Assembly (NCBI RefSeq): GCF_902364025.1
Contig: NZ_CABJCG010000018.1
Coordinates: 32,762-96,761 of the forward strand
Length of the DNA: 64,000 nt
From: Enterocloster lavalensis
GTDB lineage: Bacteria > Bacillota > Clostridia > Lachnospirales > Lachnospiraceae
Direction: 5' to 3'
Shown here: piece after piece, positions 8,638-16,450 of the stretch
Layout: the number at the start of each line of letters is the position of its first letter
Numbering within the stretch: the first letter of the stretch is position 1
Notes under the pieces: generated by a model
What the model was told of the DNA's origin: nothing
Database searches by the model: none
Seen by the model: the letters and a program-made list of their open reading frames with translations, nothing else
Program-made: the position numbers and the translations under genes

Positions 8638-9305
8638 TCATCCCGCTCCCTTCCCATAATGGCTGCAATCACCTGGCTCTGCCTCTGAGGCGTGGACAGC
8701 ACCAAAAGCTTGTCGTTGGCCTGGATGGAGGTCTGGCCCCTGGGCACGATGATCCTTGCCCCACGGATGATGCAGCAGATGATCGTCTCCTCGCCCAGCT
8801 CGATCTCGCATAGCCGCTTGCCCGCCACCGGACTCGCCTGGCCGATCATCAGCTCGTTCATCACCACATTTCCCTGGTCGAGAGGCAGGCTGTTCACCAG
8901 GTTTTCCACCGTGGACATCTGCTCGATATAGGCCGCGATCATGTAGGCCGCGCTGATCGCGGTGTTGACGCCAAGGCGCTTGAATATTTCCACGCTCTTG
9001 GGATTGCTGACAACTGCCACGGTTTTGTGGACCCGGTAGACCCGCTTGGCAGTCTGGCAGATTGCCAGATTGTCGGCATCCTCCGGTTTCAGCGCAATTA
9101 TGATATCGCTGTCCCCGATATCCGCCTCGTCCAATACATACAGCTTGCAGGGATCCCCGCAGATCACCGGTATCTTGTGCTGCTGGCTCAGATACGCGCA
9201 GTAATCCGCATCGTCGTTGATCACCACCAGCTTGTGCTTCTTTCCCAGAAGCAGGCGGATCAGGTAATCCGCTTTCGATTTGCCTCCCGCAATTACAATC
9301 TTCAC
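8634..9305 (-). CDS. trkA: TrkA family potassium uptake protein, full RCK subunit
   Basis: A cytosolic regulatory subunit of the Trk/Ktr channel. Its 223 residues hold an RCK_N Rossmann domain starting MKIVIAGGKSKADYLIRLL (a degenerate GxGxxG) and a TrkA_C domain from about residue 140 (VVMNELMIGQASPVAGKRLCEIEL). RCK subunits form rings that gate the channel on binding ATP, ADP or NAD(H). Together with the shorter subunit upstream it would give a hetero-ring, and the degenerate loop here suggests the nucleotide role is divided unequally. Confidence 0.88.
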   Translation of the reverse strand: MKIVIAGGKSKADYLIRLLLGKKHKLVVINDDADYCAYLSQQHKIPVICGDPCKLYVLDEADIGDSDIIIALKPEDADNLAICQTAKRVYRVHKTVAVVSNPKSVEIFKRLGVNTAISAAYMIAAYIEQMSTVENLVNSLPLDQGNVVMNELMIGQASPVAGKRLCEIELGEETIICCIIRGARIIVPRGQTSIQANDKLLVLSTPQRQSQVIAAIMGRERDE

Positions 9306-9323
9306 TGCGCCTACCCCCTTCCG

Positions 9324-9743
9324 TCAGAATACAATGGAGCTCAGCTCCTTGAACGCCTCAACGCTCAGGCGCGCCGGATAAATGGCCTTGATATTCAAGC
9401 CGCTGATCAGATGCTCCTTGTCCGTGTCGTTCAGCCTGGCAAATACCTCGTCCACGTCGTAGATACGCCTGGCCATCTGCGCCACCATGCAGTTCACGTT
9501 GTCGTCGTCCGTGGCCGCGGCCAGAATGACGGCCCGCCGGATCCCCGCCTCCTCCAGCACGTCCGGATCCGTTACATTTCCCACAATCTGGAAACCGCTG
9601 AAGTTAGCCGGAAGCTTGCGGAACGCGTCTGCATGTTTGTCGATCACAATCACGTCGTCGCCCAGCTCCGAAATTTCTCCCGCCAGCCCGGCTCCGAAAC
9701 GGCTGCAGCCGGCGATCATAATCGTTCTGCGTTTTGTCCACAT
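9324..9743 (-). CDS. TrkA-N only (RCK_N) potassium transport subunit
   Basis: From the ATG at 9743, which has GGAG 6-8 nt upstream, the protein is 139 residues and contains only the NAD-binding RCK_N fold. TIMIAGCSRFGAGLAGEISELG holds the glycine motif, and the acidic residue at the end of strand 2 (VIVIDKHADAF) favours NAD(H) or ATP binding. The TrkA_C ligand domain is missing. It lies 18 bp upstream of the full-length TrkA, and the four genes down to the KdpD-like protein form one operon. The longer open frame up to 9818 lacks a ribosome site. Confidence 0.85.
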   Translation of the reverse strand: MWTKRRTIMIAGCSRFGAGLAGEISELGDDVIVIDKHADAFRKLPANFSGFQIVGNVTDPDVLEEAGIRRAVILAAATDDDNVNCMVAQMARRIYDVDEVFARLNDTDKEHLISGLNIKAIYPARLSVEAFKELSSIVF

Positions 9744-9889
9744 AAGCTCCGCCTCCCATTCTGTGACAGACAATGATAAAGTAAGACTCATTATATCGGC
9801 GCAGAATTGATAATGCAATTATCTTTACAGCATTTTTATGGCCCCGGGCAGAATCCCTCCATTTCCTTTATAGAGCTGTCCGGGAAACG

Positions 9890-9935
9890 CAAAATCAGCC
9901 CATGGACACGCGAATCCGCATATCCATGGACTGAT
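9890..9935 (-). terminator. Terminator after nhaC
   Basis: ATCAG-CCATGGA pairs with TCCATGG-CTGAT around one mismatch, followed on the minus strand by TTTTGCGTTT. It lies 24 bp past the antiporter stop. Confidence 0.7.
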
Positions 9936-9958
9936 CCGATTTTCTGTCGTTCCGAGGC

Positions 9959-11278
9959 TTACCCCCGCTTCTCCTCCTCCGTCCGCAGCAGCCCCAGCTG
10001 TATGGTCGCGCAGGTGGAGATCAAAATCCCAAATATATAGAACGAATACTTGATCACGCTGAGAGGCGACACCCCCGCCAGCTCCGTCACGATCAGCATA
10101 CCGCCGTCGTGGGGCATCACTGCCAGGAATGCGCAGGCGAAAATGTCCACCAGGCTGGCCAGGCGTTTGGGCGCGATCCTGTATTTGCCGCCGATCTCCT
10201 TGGCCATGGGGCAGGTGACGATGATGCCGATGGTATTGTTCACCATAGCCGCGGAGAGCAGGCCGGACATCAGGCCGATGCCGTACTCCGCCTGCCTGCG
10301 GTTTTTGATCCGGGCGGTGATTGCGCCCACCAGCCACTCCGCTCCGCCGTAATACCGCACCAGGCCGATGATGCCGGAGATCATGGCCGCCACCATGCTG
10401 ATGCTGAACATGTCGCTCATTCCGTCGCCCACCGCCTGAATCCAGGTGAAAAATCCCACCGTGCCCTGGGCCAGGCCGATGACTCCGGTCAGCAGGATTC
10501 CCAGAAACAGCACCACGGCTACGTTTATGCCCATCACAGCGGTGACCAGCACGGCCACATAGGGCAGCACCTGAATCACGTCAAAGGGACCTGCCTGGAT
10601 CGCGCCCTGGCCGCCTCCGCCCACAATCCCGTAGAGAACCAGGGCCACCAGGGCCGCCGGAAGCGCGATAAAGAAATTCATGCGGAATTTGTCCCGCATC
10701 TCAGACCCGCAGCCCTGGGCCGCGGAGATGGTAGTGTCGGAAATCATGGACAGGTTGTCCCCGAAATAGGCTCCGCCGATCACCGCGGCGCTGACCGCAG
10801 CCAGATTGAGCCCGGCTCCCTGGGCCACGCCGATGGCCACCGGAGCCATGGCGGCGATGGTGCCCATGGAAGTGCCGATGGCGGTGGAGATCAGGCAGCA
10901 CATCAGGAACACGCCTGGGATCAGCACCGAAACCGGGAGAACGCTCAGGCTCAGATTGATCACCGATTCCTTTCCCCCCATGGCGGCGGCCGCTCCCTGG
11001 AAGCCTCCCGCCATCAAATAGATCAGGATCGTCATCATTACGCCGGAATTGCCCATGCCCTGGCAGAATACGTCCAGCTTTTCGCTGATTTTGATCTCCG
11101 GAGCCAAAAGCAGCGCCACGCCGATTCCCACCAGAATCGCCACATGGCGCGGAAACATCCCGAAGGGGTTCTCCGCTCCCATCAGGGTAAAGGTGATACC
11201 GCAGCCCACATAAATGACCAGAAACACAACCAGGGGCAAAAATGCCATGGCACCATATTTTCTTCGACTGTCATCCAT
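9959..11278 (-). CDS. nhaC: Na+/H+ antiporter, NhaC family
   Basis: A polytopic membrane protein of about 439 residues with 10-12 hydrophobic segments, exchanging Na+ for H+ or organic anions. The family signature GAYFGDNLSMISDTTISAAQG near residue 165 is intact, and MVNNTIGIIVTCPMAKEIGG repeats the motif type in the second half. The start was set at the ATG at 11278 (GAGAGG, 9 nt). It is downstream of the dicarboxylate symporter with a stem-loop between (11296-11324). In NhaC relatives such as MleN the exchange is malate-2H+/Na+-lactate, so a coupled organic-acid role is possible here. Confidence 0.88.
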   Translation of the reverse strand: MDDSRRKYGAMAFLPLVVFLVIYVGCGITFTLMGAENPFGMFPRHVAILVGIGVALLLAPEIKISEKLDVFCQGMGNSGVMMTILIYLMAGGFQGAAAAMGGKESVINLSLSVLPVSVLIPGVFLMCCLISTAIGTSMGTIAAMAPVAIGVAQGAGLNLAAVSAAVIGGAYFGDNLSMISDTTISAAQGCGSEMRDKFRMNFFIALPAALVALVLYGIVGGGGQGAIQAGPFDVIQVLPYVAVLVTAVMGINVAVVLFLGILLTGVIGLAQGTVGFFTWIQAVGDGMSDMFSISMVAAMISGIIGLVRYYGGAEWLVGAITARIKNRRQAEYGIGLMSGLLSAAMVNNTIGIIVTCPMAKEIGGKYRIAPKRLASLVDIFACAFLAVMPHDGGMLIVTELAGVSPLSVIKYSFYIFGILISTCATIQLGLLRTEEEKRG

Positions 11279-11295
11279 ACTCATTTTCCTCTCAG

Positions 11296-11324
11296 GCGGC
11301 CCCCTCTGTCAGAGGAGACCGCCG
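11296..11324 (-). promoter_or_regulatory. Stem-loop between symporter and antiporter genes
   Basis: GGCGG and CCTCT pair with AGAGG and CCGCC to give an interrupted stem with a TC loop and no T-tract. It may be an RNA-processing or mRNA-stability hairpin that sets different levels of the two transporters. Confidence 0.4.
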
Positions 11325-11378
11325 TCTTGTTCCGTTTACAACATGCAACACCCGTTTATACGAACCGCCCCATCCATT

Positions 11379-12659
11379 TTATTCTGCGCCCGTAACTCCG
11401 GTTAATACCGGTTTTATCCCGCTTTCAGCCTGTTTTCGCGTTTTGTCCGACCGCTTCATCCAGTCCTTGCCATCCACCACTCTGGCGATGATCATCGCCA
11501 GGCCGGTGTCGCCGGTCACATTGACCACGGTCGCAGGGGCGTCGGTGATGGTGCCGATCAGAACCATGATCGGGATGGAGACCGTGGGGAAGCCGAATGC
11601 GGAGATGATGAAAATTTCCGCCACATATCCGCCCGCCGGGATACCGCCCATGACCACAGAGGCCACCACCGCGATGACGATGGACAGAAGAATGTTCTTC
11701 GGCGTCGCGTAGTTCATGTTAAACACGGAACACAGGAAGGAAATTTTCAGGATCTGGATAATGCAGGCTCCGTCCTTGTGCAGGTTCGCCCCCAGCGGAA
11801 TGGAGACATCCGCGATATCCGAGGGAATCCCCAGTTCCTTGGCCTGGATCAGGTTCAGGGGCAGCGTGGCCGCGGAGGAGCAGGTACCCAGAGCCGTCAG
11901 AGTGGGAGCCGCGGCGGTTTTCCACCATCTTTTCACGCCCTCGGGCCCGGCGCCGATGTAGGCCATGACCGTCTGGGAAATCACATAGTACAGGACGATT
12001 ACCGCGCAGTAAATGATGATGGCCCGCGAGAGAGGCCCGATCACTTCCTGGCCGTACTGGCCGATCAGGATGGCAAAATAGCAGCCAAGGCCCAGGGGAG
12101 CCAGCTTCATCACGATGCCGATGAGCTTGACGATCACCTCCGTCATGCAGTCCATGAGGTGCAGCACGGGCTTGCCCTTCTCCCCCGCCAGGATGATGGC
12201 GATGGCAAAGATGATGGTAAACACGATGAGCGCCATCAGGTTGCTCTTGGAGAACAGCAGCGGGAAATCTCCCACCGTGAACATGCCCAGAAAGTTCATG
12301 CTGCTGGTCATGTTCTCCACCTCCTCGGTCATGTTGAGCACAGCGCCCTTGGCCGGGTCAAACAGCAGGGCCGCCACCACCATAAACAGACAGGAGATCA
12401 CTCCGGTTATAATGGTTCCCCCCAGGAAGGTCACCAGAATTTTTCGCAGCTTGGCCAGGTTTTCCATCTTGGCGATGGCCGCTGTCAGCGAACAGAAAAT
12501 CAGCGGCACCACACAGCAGTACAGTAAATTCAGAAACAGATCCGCGACCGGCTGGAGCACCGCAGCCCCCTCTCCCCAGAAGAAGCCCACAACGCCTCCC
12601 ACAACCATCGCGCCAAGTAACATAATCGAAGACTTATATGTATTCCACAGCGTTTTCAT
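11379..12659 (-). CDS. Dicarboxylate/amino acid:cation symporter (DAACS family)
   Basis: 426 residues with the GltPh-type fold. Eight helices and two hairpin loops can be traced. The serine-rich HP1 loop appears as TLTALGTCSSAATLPLN near residue 245, and the NMNYATPKN-type TM7 motif reads NMNYATPKNILL. Near the C-terminus, the substrate-site region is GDTGLAMIIARVVDG. It imports glutamate, aspartate or a related acid with Na+ or H+. It lies between the MalY-like aminotransferase-fold gene and nhaC on one strand, so the three genes probably handle one substrate under the MarR regulator upstream. Confidence 0.9.
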   Translation of the reverse strand: MKTLWNTYKSSIMLLGAMVVGGVVGFFWGEGAAVLQPVADLFLNLLYCCVVPLIFCSLTAAIAKMENLAKLRKILVTFLGGTIITGVISCLFMVVAALLFDPAKGAVLNMTEEVENMTSSMNFLGMFTVGDFPLLFSKSNLMALIVFTIIFAIAIILAGEKGKPVLHLMDCMTEVIVKLIGIVMKLAPLGLGCYFAILIGQYGQEVIGPLSRAIIIYCAVIVLYYVISQTVMAYIGAGPEGVKRWWKTAAAPTLTALGTCSSAATLPLNLIQAKELGIPSDIADVSIPLGANLHKDGACIIQILKISFLCSVFNMNYATPKNILLSIVIAVVASVVMGGIPAGGYVAEIFIISAFGFPTVSIPIMVLIGTITDAPATVVNVTGDTGLAMIIARVVDGKDWMKRSDKTRKQAESGIKPVLTGVTGAE

Positions 12660-12720
12660 TTTTCCACCTTTTTCTAATATACCACATTTCTTACTCTGTT
12701 GACAGTTTCACAGCCCGGGC

Positions 12721-13908
12721 TTACACGTTTCTTTTTCTCAGATTTTCCTTGATGTTCTCCACCGCTTTCTTCACAATGTCGGGATGGGTGCCCATGTTCA
12801 GGCGGATGAAGCCCTTCCAGTTCTCGCCGAACCACTCGCCGTAGTCCACGGCCAGGCGGCATTTTTCCTGGGTGAAGTCGCGCACATCGTCGGCGGGAAC
12901 GTAGTTTCTCAAATCCATGAACACCAGATAGGTTCCCTCCAAGGGCGCGATATGGACGCCGGGGAATTCCTTCATCTCCTCCACCACGGTCTCGTAGTTG
13001 GAGCAGATCACCTTCTTTACGCCCTGGTACCACTCTTCGCCGCCCCGCAGCGCGGCTTCCACGGCCGTGATTCCGAACACGTTGACTTCCACCGAATTGT
13101 AAACCTTGACAAAATCATCCCAGGTTTTTCTCAGCTCCTCGTTCTCGATCACGATGGTGGAGGTCAGACAGGTGGCCAGGTTAAAGGTCTTGGAGGAGGC
13201 GAAGGCGGTGATCATACGGTCCGCGTACCTGCCCCCGGCAATGGTGGCCGCCGGAATATGCTTGTGTCCGCCGAACACCAGGTCCTGATGAATCTCATCG
13301 GAGATCACTAACACGTTGTGCCGCGCGCAGATCTCCAGCATCCGCTCCAGCTCTTCTTCCTTCCATACGCGTCCCGCCGGATTGTGGGGGGAACAGAGAA
13401 TGTACATCTTCACGCCGTTTTCCACAATCGCTTTCTCAAAGCCCTCATAATCAATGGTGTAAACGCCCTGGTCGTAGATCAAATCGCAGGTCACCAGGTT
13501 GCGGCCGCTGTCCTTGACGCAGTTGTGGAATGGATAGTAGACCGGCGTCATGATGATCACGGAATCTCCCGGCTGGGTGTACATGTTCACGGACCAGTAC
13601 AGCGCCGCAACCACGCCCGGGGATACGCGCATCCACTCCTTCTTCAACTGGTACCCGTGGTGGTCTTTCTCCCAGTCCATCACCGCCTCATAGTAGGAGT
13701 CCGGCACAAAGGAATAACCGAAAATGCCGTGGGCGACTCTCTTTGCCAGCGCGTCGGTCACACACTCCGGCGTTCTGAACTCCATATCCGCCACCCACAT
13801 GGAGATCAGGTCCGGATCTCCGAAGCGCGTCTGAAGCGCATCCCACTTCAAGCTGGCCGTGCCGTTGCGGTCCACATAGTACCTGTCGCAAAATTCTTTT
13901 ACTTCCAT
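12721..13908 (-). CDS. MalY/PatB family PLP enzyme (cystathionine beta-lyase type)
   Basis: A fold-type I PLP enzyme of 395 residues from the ATG at 13908 (GGAGGG, 7 nt); the GTG at 13923 lies within the SD. Typical features are ISMWVADMEFRTPE near the N-terminus, the C-S lyase region SPGVVAALYWSV, PHNPAGRVW, and the PLP lysine in ITAFASSKTFNLA (about residue 235). Relatives cleave cystathionine or cysteine S-conjugates to pyruvate, ammonia and a thiol. It is divergent from the MarR gene and first in the transporter operon, so an amino acid taken up by the symporter may be its substrate. Confidence 0.88.
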   Translation of the reverse strand: MEVKEFCDRYYVDRNGTASLKWDALQTRFGDPDLISMWVADMEFRTPECVTDALAKRVAHGIFGYSFVPDSYYEAVMDWEKDHHGYQLKKEWMRVSPGVVAALYWSVNMYTQPGDSVIIMTPVYYPFHNCVKDSGRNLVTCDLIYDQGVYTIDYEGFEKAIVENGVKMYILCSPHNPAGRVWKEEELERMLEICARHNVLVISDEIHQDLVFGGHKHIPAATIAGGRYADRMITAFASSKTFNLATCLTSTIVIENEELRKTWDDFVKVYNSVEVNVFGITAVEAALRGGEEWYQGVKKVICSNYETVVEEMKEFPGVHIAPLEGTYLVFMDLRNYVPADDVRDFTQEKCRLAVDYGEWFGENWKGFIRLNMGTHPDIVKKAVENIKENLRKRNV

Positions 13909-13939
13909 TGTTAAACCCTCCACATTTTTTCAAATTATT

Positions 13940-13954
13940 GTTTAATGATTAAAC
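13940..13954. promoter_or_regulatory. Putative MarR operator 1
   Basis: A perfect palindrome with 7-bp arms, GTTTAAT-G-ATTAAAC. It lies between the malY transcription start and its ATG and is a near-identical twin of the palindrome at 14005-14019. Confidence 0.75.
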
Positions 13955-13967
13955 TATCTATGGTTGG

Positions 13968-13996
13968 ATTATATAATACAATCGATGTTTTGTCAA
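13968..13996 (-). promoter_or_regulatory. malY operon promoter
   Basis: On the minus strand, TTGACA (13991-13996) and TATAAT (13968-13973) are separated by exactly 17 bp. Operator-like palindromes flank it on both sides. Confidence 0.85.
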
Positions 13997-14004
13997 TATT
14001 TTTT

Positions 14005-14019
14005 GTTTAATTATTAAAC
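14005..14019. promoter_or_regulatory. Putative MarR operator 2
   Basis: Palindrome GTTTAAT-T-ATTAAAC, identical to operator 1 except for the central base. It lies just upstream of the malY -35 box; the centres are 65 bp apart. Confidence 0.75.
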
Positions 14020-14129
14020 TATTTTTATTTTTTAGTTTTCCCGCTAAACCATTTGCTTTTTTTATTAATCTGTGCTAAACTGAATTATAATTGGGAAATA
14101 CTACGCATTTGCAAAGGAGGAGCGCAGAG

Positions 14130-14690
14130 ATGGATGCAACGGATTCCGCAAAGCTTTTGCCGCAAGACGACAGCTTCATAGACCAGACCTTCCACACGTT
14201 AAACGAACGCCACAACAGCATTTACCAGTTCGTAATGCGTTATAACGACTATATCCTTTCGGTCCACGACTACGGCGAGGGCATCCCCATGACCATGATC
14301 GAGGTCCACACGCTTACTTATATAGAAGAGCATCCCGGCGTCACGGTGACCGAGCTGGCCAAATACTGGGGAAAAACAAAGGGCGCGCTGTCCCAGACCG
14401 CCAGCCGCCTGGCGGAATGGGGACTGATCACAAAGGAAAAGAAGGAGGACAACGCCAAGAACGTCTGCCTCTACCCCACCGAGCAGGGCGTCCGGCTGAG
14501 CAGGTCCCACAAGCTCTACGATACCCTGGACATCACTAAAACCATGGGCGAGCTGCGCAAGGAGTGCACGCCGGATGAGATCGACGCCTTCTACAAGGTG
14601 CTCTCCGTGTACAACCGGGTGATTCAGAAGGATTTTGAGATCAACAAGGGCGCCCGGCCGGTGGGCCGCAAACCTAAGCGGAGGGAATAG
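14130..14690 (+). CDS. MarR family transcriptional regulator
   Basis: 186 residues from the ATG at 14130, preceded by AAAGGAGG. A long N-terminal helix region is followed by a winged HTH: MTMIEVHTLTYIEEHPGVTVTELAKYWGKTKGALSQTASRLAEWGLI, then the wing EKKEDNAKNVCLYPTEQG. The basic tail ends in GRKPKRRE. It is divergent from malY, with two identical-arm palindromes between, so it most likely represses the malY-symporter-nhaC operon and perhaps itself, with an amino acid or thiol as inducer. The gene is AT-flanked but has normal composition inside. Confidence 0.87.
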   Translation: MDATDSAKLLPQDDSFIDQTFHTLNERHNSIYQFVMRYNDYILSVHDYGEGIPMTMIEVHTLTYIEEHPGVTVTELAKYWGKTKGALSQTASRLAEWGLITKEKKEDNAKNVCLYPTEQGVRLSRSHKLYDTLDITKTMGELRKECTPDEIDAFYKVLSVYNRVIQKDFEINKGARPVGRKPKRRE

Positions 14691-14764
14691 AACGGAATCA
14701 GGATGGGGACGGCGGATCCCAGAGGTATGGAAAATTATGGAAAATAAATATTTTGAATTAACCC

Positions 14765-14793
14765 TTGACACTTCGCCGTCTCCGTGCTATAGT
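14765..14793 (+). promoter_or_regulatory. Promoter of the cold-shock gene
   Basis: TTGACA at 14765-14770, a 17-bp spacer, and TATAGT at 14788-14793. Transcription should begin near 14800, leaving a leader of about 130 nt. Confidence 0.85.
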
Positions 14794-14820
14794 TAAGAAG
14801 TATTTTTTATAAGATTTTGA

Positions 14821-14884
14821 TTTCACATGTTTTTGTAAGTCATTATTCCTATGATGATTTACAAAAACGTGTGATTTTTTTTAG
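14821..14884 (+). promoter_or_regulatory. Terminator-like hairpin in the csp leader
   Basis: TCACATGTTTTTGTAA pairs over all 16 positions (one G-U) with TTACAAAAACGTGTGA. An inner TCAT/ATGA pair closes the loop, and eight T follow. It sits between the promoter and the csp SD, so it can act as an attenuator or RNA thermoswitch. Confidence 0.75.
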
Positions 14885-14927
14885 TTTTATCAAAAAATAT
14901 AATATTATATTTCAGGAGGTATCTTTC

Positions 14928-15131
14928 ATGAATAAAGGTACAGTAAAATGGTTTAACTCTCAGAAGGGCTTCGGTTTCATCACCAACAGCGAGAACGGCG
15001 AGGACATCTTCGTTCATTACTCCGGCATCGCTTCCAACGGCTTCAAGTCCCTGGAAGACGGCCAGTCCGTTACTTTTGATATCACCAACGGCAACCGCGG
15101 CTTACAGGCTGTGAACGTGTGCGTGGCATAA
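14928..15131 (+). CDS. Cold-shock protein (CspA family)
   Basis: 67 residues, one cold-shock domain, acting as an RNA chaperone. RNP1 reads KGFGFIT and RNP2 reads DIFVHYS, both intact. The ATG at 14928 follows TTCAGGAGGT by 7 nt. It is monocistronic, with its own promoter and a strong terminator behind. The long structured leader suggests control at the level of RNA folding, as in other csp genes, but the hairpin plus T-run is unlike the cspA leader of enterics. Confidence 0.95.
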   Translation: MNKGTVKWFNSQKGFGFITNSENGEDIFVHYSGIASNGFKSLEDGQSVTFDITNGNRGLQAVNVCVA

Positions 15132-15149
15132 TCAAACCAGCGAATTGAC

Positions 15150-15201
15150 AAACAGGGTGCCCCAAATGTCTGAAAACGGCATTGGGGGCACCCTGTTTTT
15201 T
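15150..15201. terminator. Bidirectional terminator between csp and the deaminase gene
   Basis: AAACAGGGTGCCCC pairs with GGGGGCACCCTGTTT, followed by T on the plus strand and flanked by A on the left. It serves both convergent genes. Confidence 0.88.
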
Positions 15202-15685
15202 AGTTGTTCCAGTATCCCTTGTGTACCTCTGCGATCTCCTCCACCAGCTCCGGGAAGGGGCCCACGACCTCGATTGCCTTCTGGCCTCTGGCAAATACCT
15301 CCCGGCAGGGCAGGTCAAAGGTGGGGTTCTGGGGATCCGCGCCGGTTTGCGCCAGCAGCTCCTTCTCCGTCATGCCGTACACCACCCGGCCGATGCCGGC
15401 CCAGTAGATGGCGCCCGCACACATCGCGCAGGGCTCCGCCGTGGTGTAGAGGGTGCAGTCCTTCAGAAATTCACGGGAGTAGAGCTGGGAAGCCCGCTCC
15501 GCCGCCTGCGTCTCCGCGTGGCCCGTGCACTTTTTCTCCGTGATCTCCACGTTGGGCTGCTCCAAAAGAATCGTTCCCTCTTTGTCCGCCAGCAGCGCGC
15601 CGAAGGGGGTGTTGCCGCTTGCCCGCGACTGCCGGGAAATCTCCACGCAGCGCTTTAAGTTCCTGATATCGGTTGTATAATCCAT
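15200..15685 (-). CDS. Nucleoside/guanine deaminase family protein
   Basis: A 161-residue zinc deaminase of the cytidine/deoxycytidylate superfamily. The zinc ligands appear as GHAETQA (His and catalytic Glu, about residues 55-61) and PCAMC (about 84-88), and the conserved NTPFGALL precedes them. The C-terminal part lacks the tRNA-binding features of TadA, so a free base or nucleoside (guanine, cytosine or adenosine) is the more likely substrate. The SD GGAGG lies 5 nt before the ATG. It stands alone and converges on csp. Confidence 0.85.
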   Translation of the reverse strand: MDYTTDIRNLKRCVEISRQSRASGNTPFGALLADKEGTILLEQPNVEITEKKCTGHAETQAAERASQLYSREFLKDCTLYTTAEPCAMCAGAIYWAGIGRVVYGMTEKELLAQTGADPQNPTFDLPCREVFARGQKAIEVVGPFPELVEEIAEVHKGYWNN

Positions 15686-15804
15686 TTCATCCTCCTACCG
15701 GTGCGAGGTCAGTCCTCACATACCGCTGTCCTTAAATTTATCACAATCCCTTCCGGATGTAAATTGCATTTTGACCCGGCCCCGCGAAAATGGGGCGGAC
15801 ATAA

Positions 15805-15841
15805 ATAAGGACAGGCCCGGATCACCGCGGCCTGTCCTTAT
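15805..15841. terminator. 12-bp inverted repeat at the end of the small acidic gene
   Basis: ATAAGGACAGGC and GCCTGTCCTTAT pair perfectly around a 13-nt loop that contains the stop codon of the small gene. No T-run follows on the minus strand. Confidence 0.5.
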
Positions 15842-16004
15842 GAAACTCGCTAACCATTTTTTTCCAAAGCCGTTCAAACCCTTCCGGGTCCGGCCTGGGG
15901 CCTCCCTCGGCCTCCACCTCTGCCTCCGCCGCCTTAAACTCCCGCAGCAGGTCCTCGTCCGAGTTCCGGTACAGACGCTGCAGCAATTCATCCATCTCAT
16001 TCAT
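15822..16004 (-). CDS. Small acidic protein of unknown function
   Basis: A 60-residue product starting MNEMDELLQRLYRNSDEDLL, with AAGGAGG upstream (11 nt). It is predicted to be mostly helical, with an acidic middle (EAEVEAEGG) and a C-terminal GFERLWKKMVSEFHKDRP helix. It lies 89 bp downstream of an XRE regulator on the same strand, as small partner proteins of such regulators often do. I do not recognise the family. A toxin-antitoxin or regulator-cofactor pairing is possible but unsupported. Confidence 0.55.
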   Translation of the reverse strand: MNEMDELLQRLYRNSDEDLLREFKAAEAEVEAEGGPRPDPEGFERLWKKMVSEFHKDRPR

Positions 16005-16093
16005 AAAAATATGCGCCTCCTTGCTCTCCAAGTATAGCGCATTTTCAAGCCCTGTGGCTGATTTTGCTCGGAAATCCGAGCGCTTTTTGTCCT

Positions 16094-16288
16094 CTAAAGG
16101 TAATCGCTTTCAACCAGGTCTGAAATTTTGATTTTCAGGCCTTTCGCCAGTTGCTCAAGTGTGTCGACCCGCGGCATGGACCCCTTCCGAATCTCATGCA
16201 CCGATGAGCGGGATAGTCCTGTGAGAATACTTACCTGACGCTCTGTTAAGTTCCGTTGTTCCATAATCTCGTCAAGCAATAGCTTCAT
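16094..16288 (-). CDS. Small XRE family HTH regulator
   Basis: 64 residues, little more than one Cro/C1-type HTH: LTERQVSILTGLSRSSVHEIRKGSMPRVDTLEQLAKGL. The ATG has no SD, but TATAAT lies 7 nt before it, so the mRNA could be leaderless. The promoter region carries a near-palindrome (ATAC-T-GTAT with partly matching flanks) around 16291-16311 that may be its own operator. The small acidic protein follows on the same strand. Confidence 0.8.
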   Translation of the reverse strand: MKLLLDEIMEQRNLTERQVSILTGLSRSSVHEIRKGSMPRVDTLEQLAKGLKIKISDLVESDYL

Positions 16289-16450
16289 GTATTCTATTAT
16301 ACAGTATATTATAGAAAAAGCATCTGGGTTTTTCTGGTTTTCCGGGGTCCGGGAAACAGAAACGGACCGCCTCCCCCCGCCAAAGCGGAGGGAAAACGGT
16401 CCTCTTTTATCTGCCGAATACTCCCCTTATTTTGTATCAGGCATTTGTGG

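Noticed and set aside
10109..11395. A 428-codon open frame opposite nhaC
   Set aside because: It is His/Gln/Asp rich, has no SD and is an antisense shadow of the antiporter gene, whose motifs are unmistakable.
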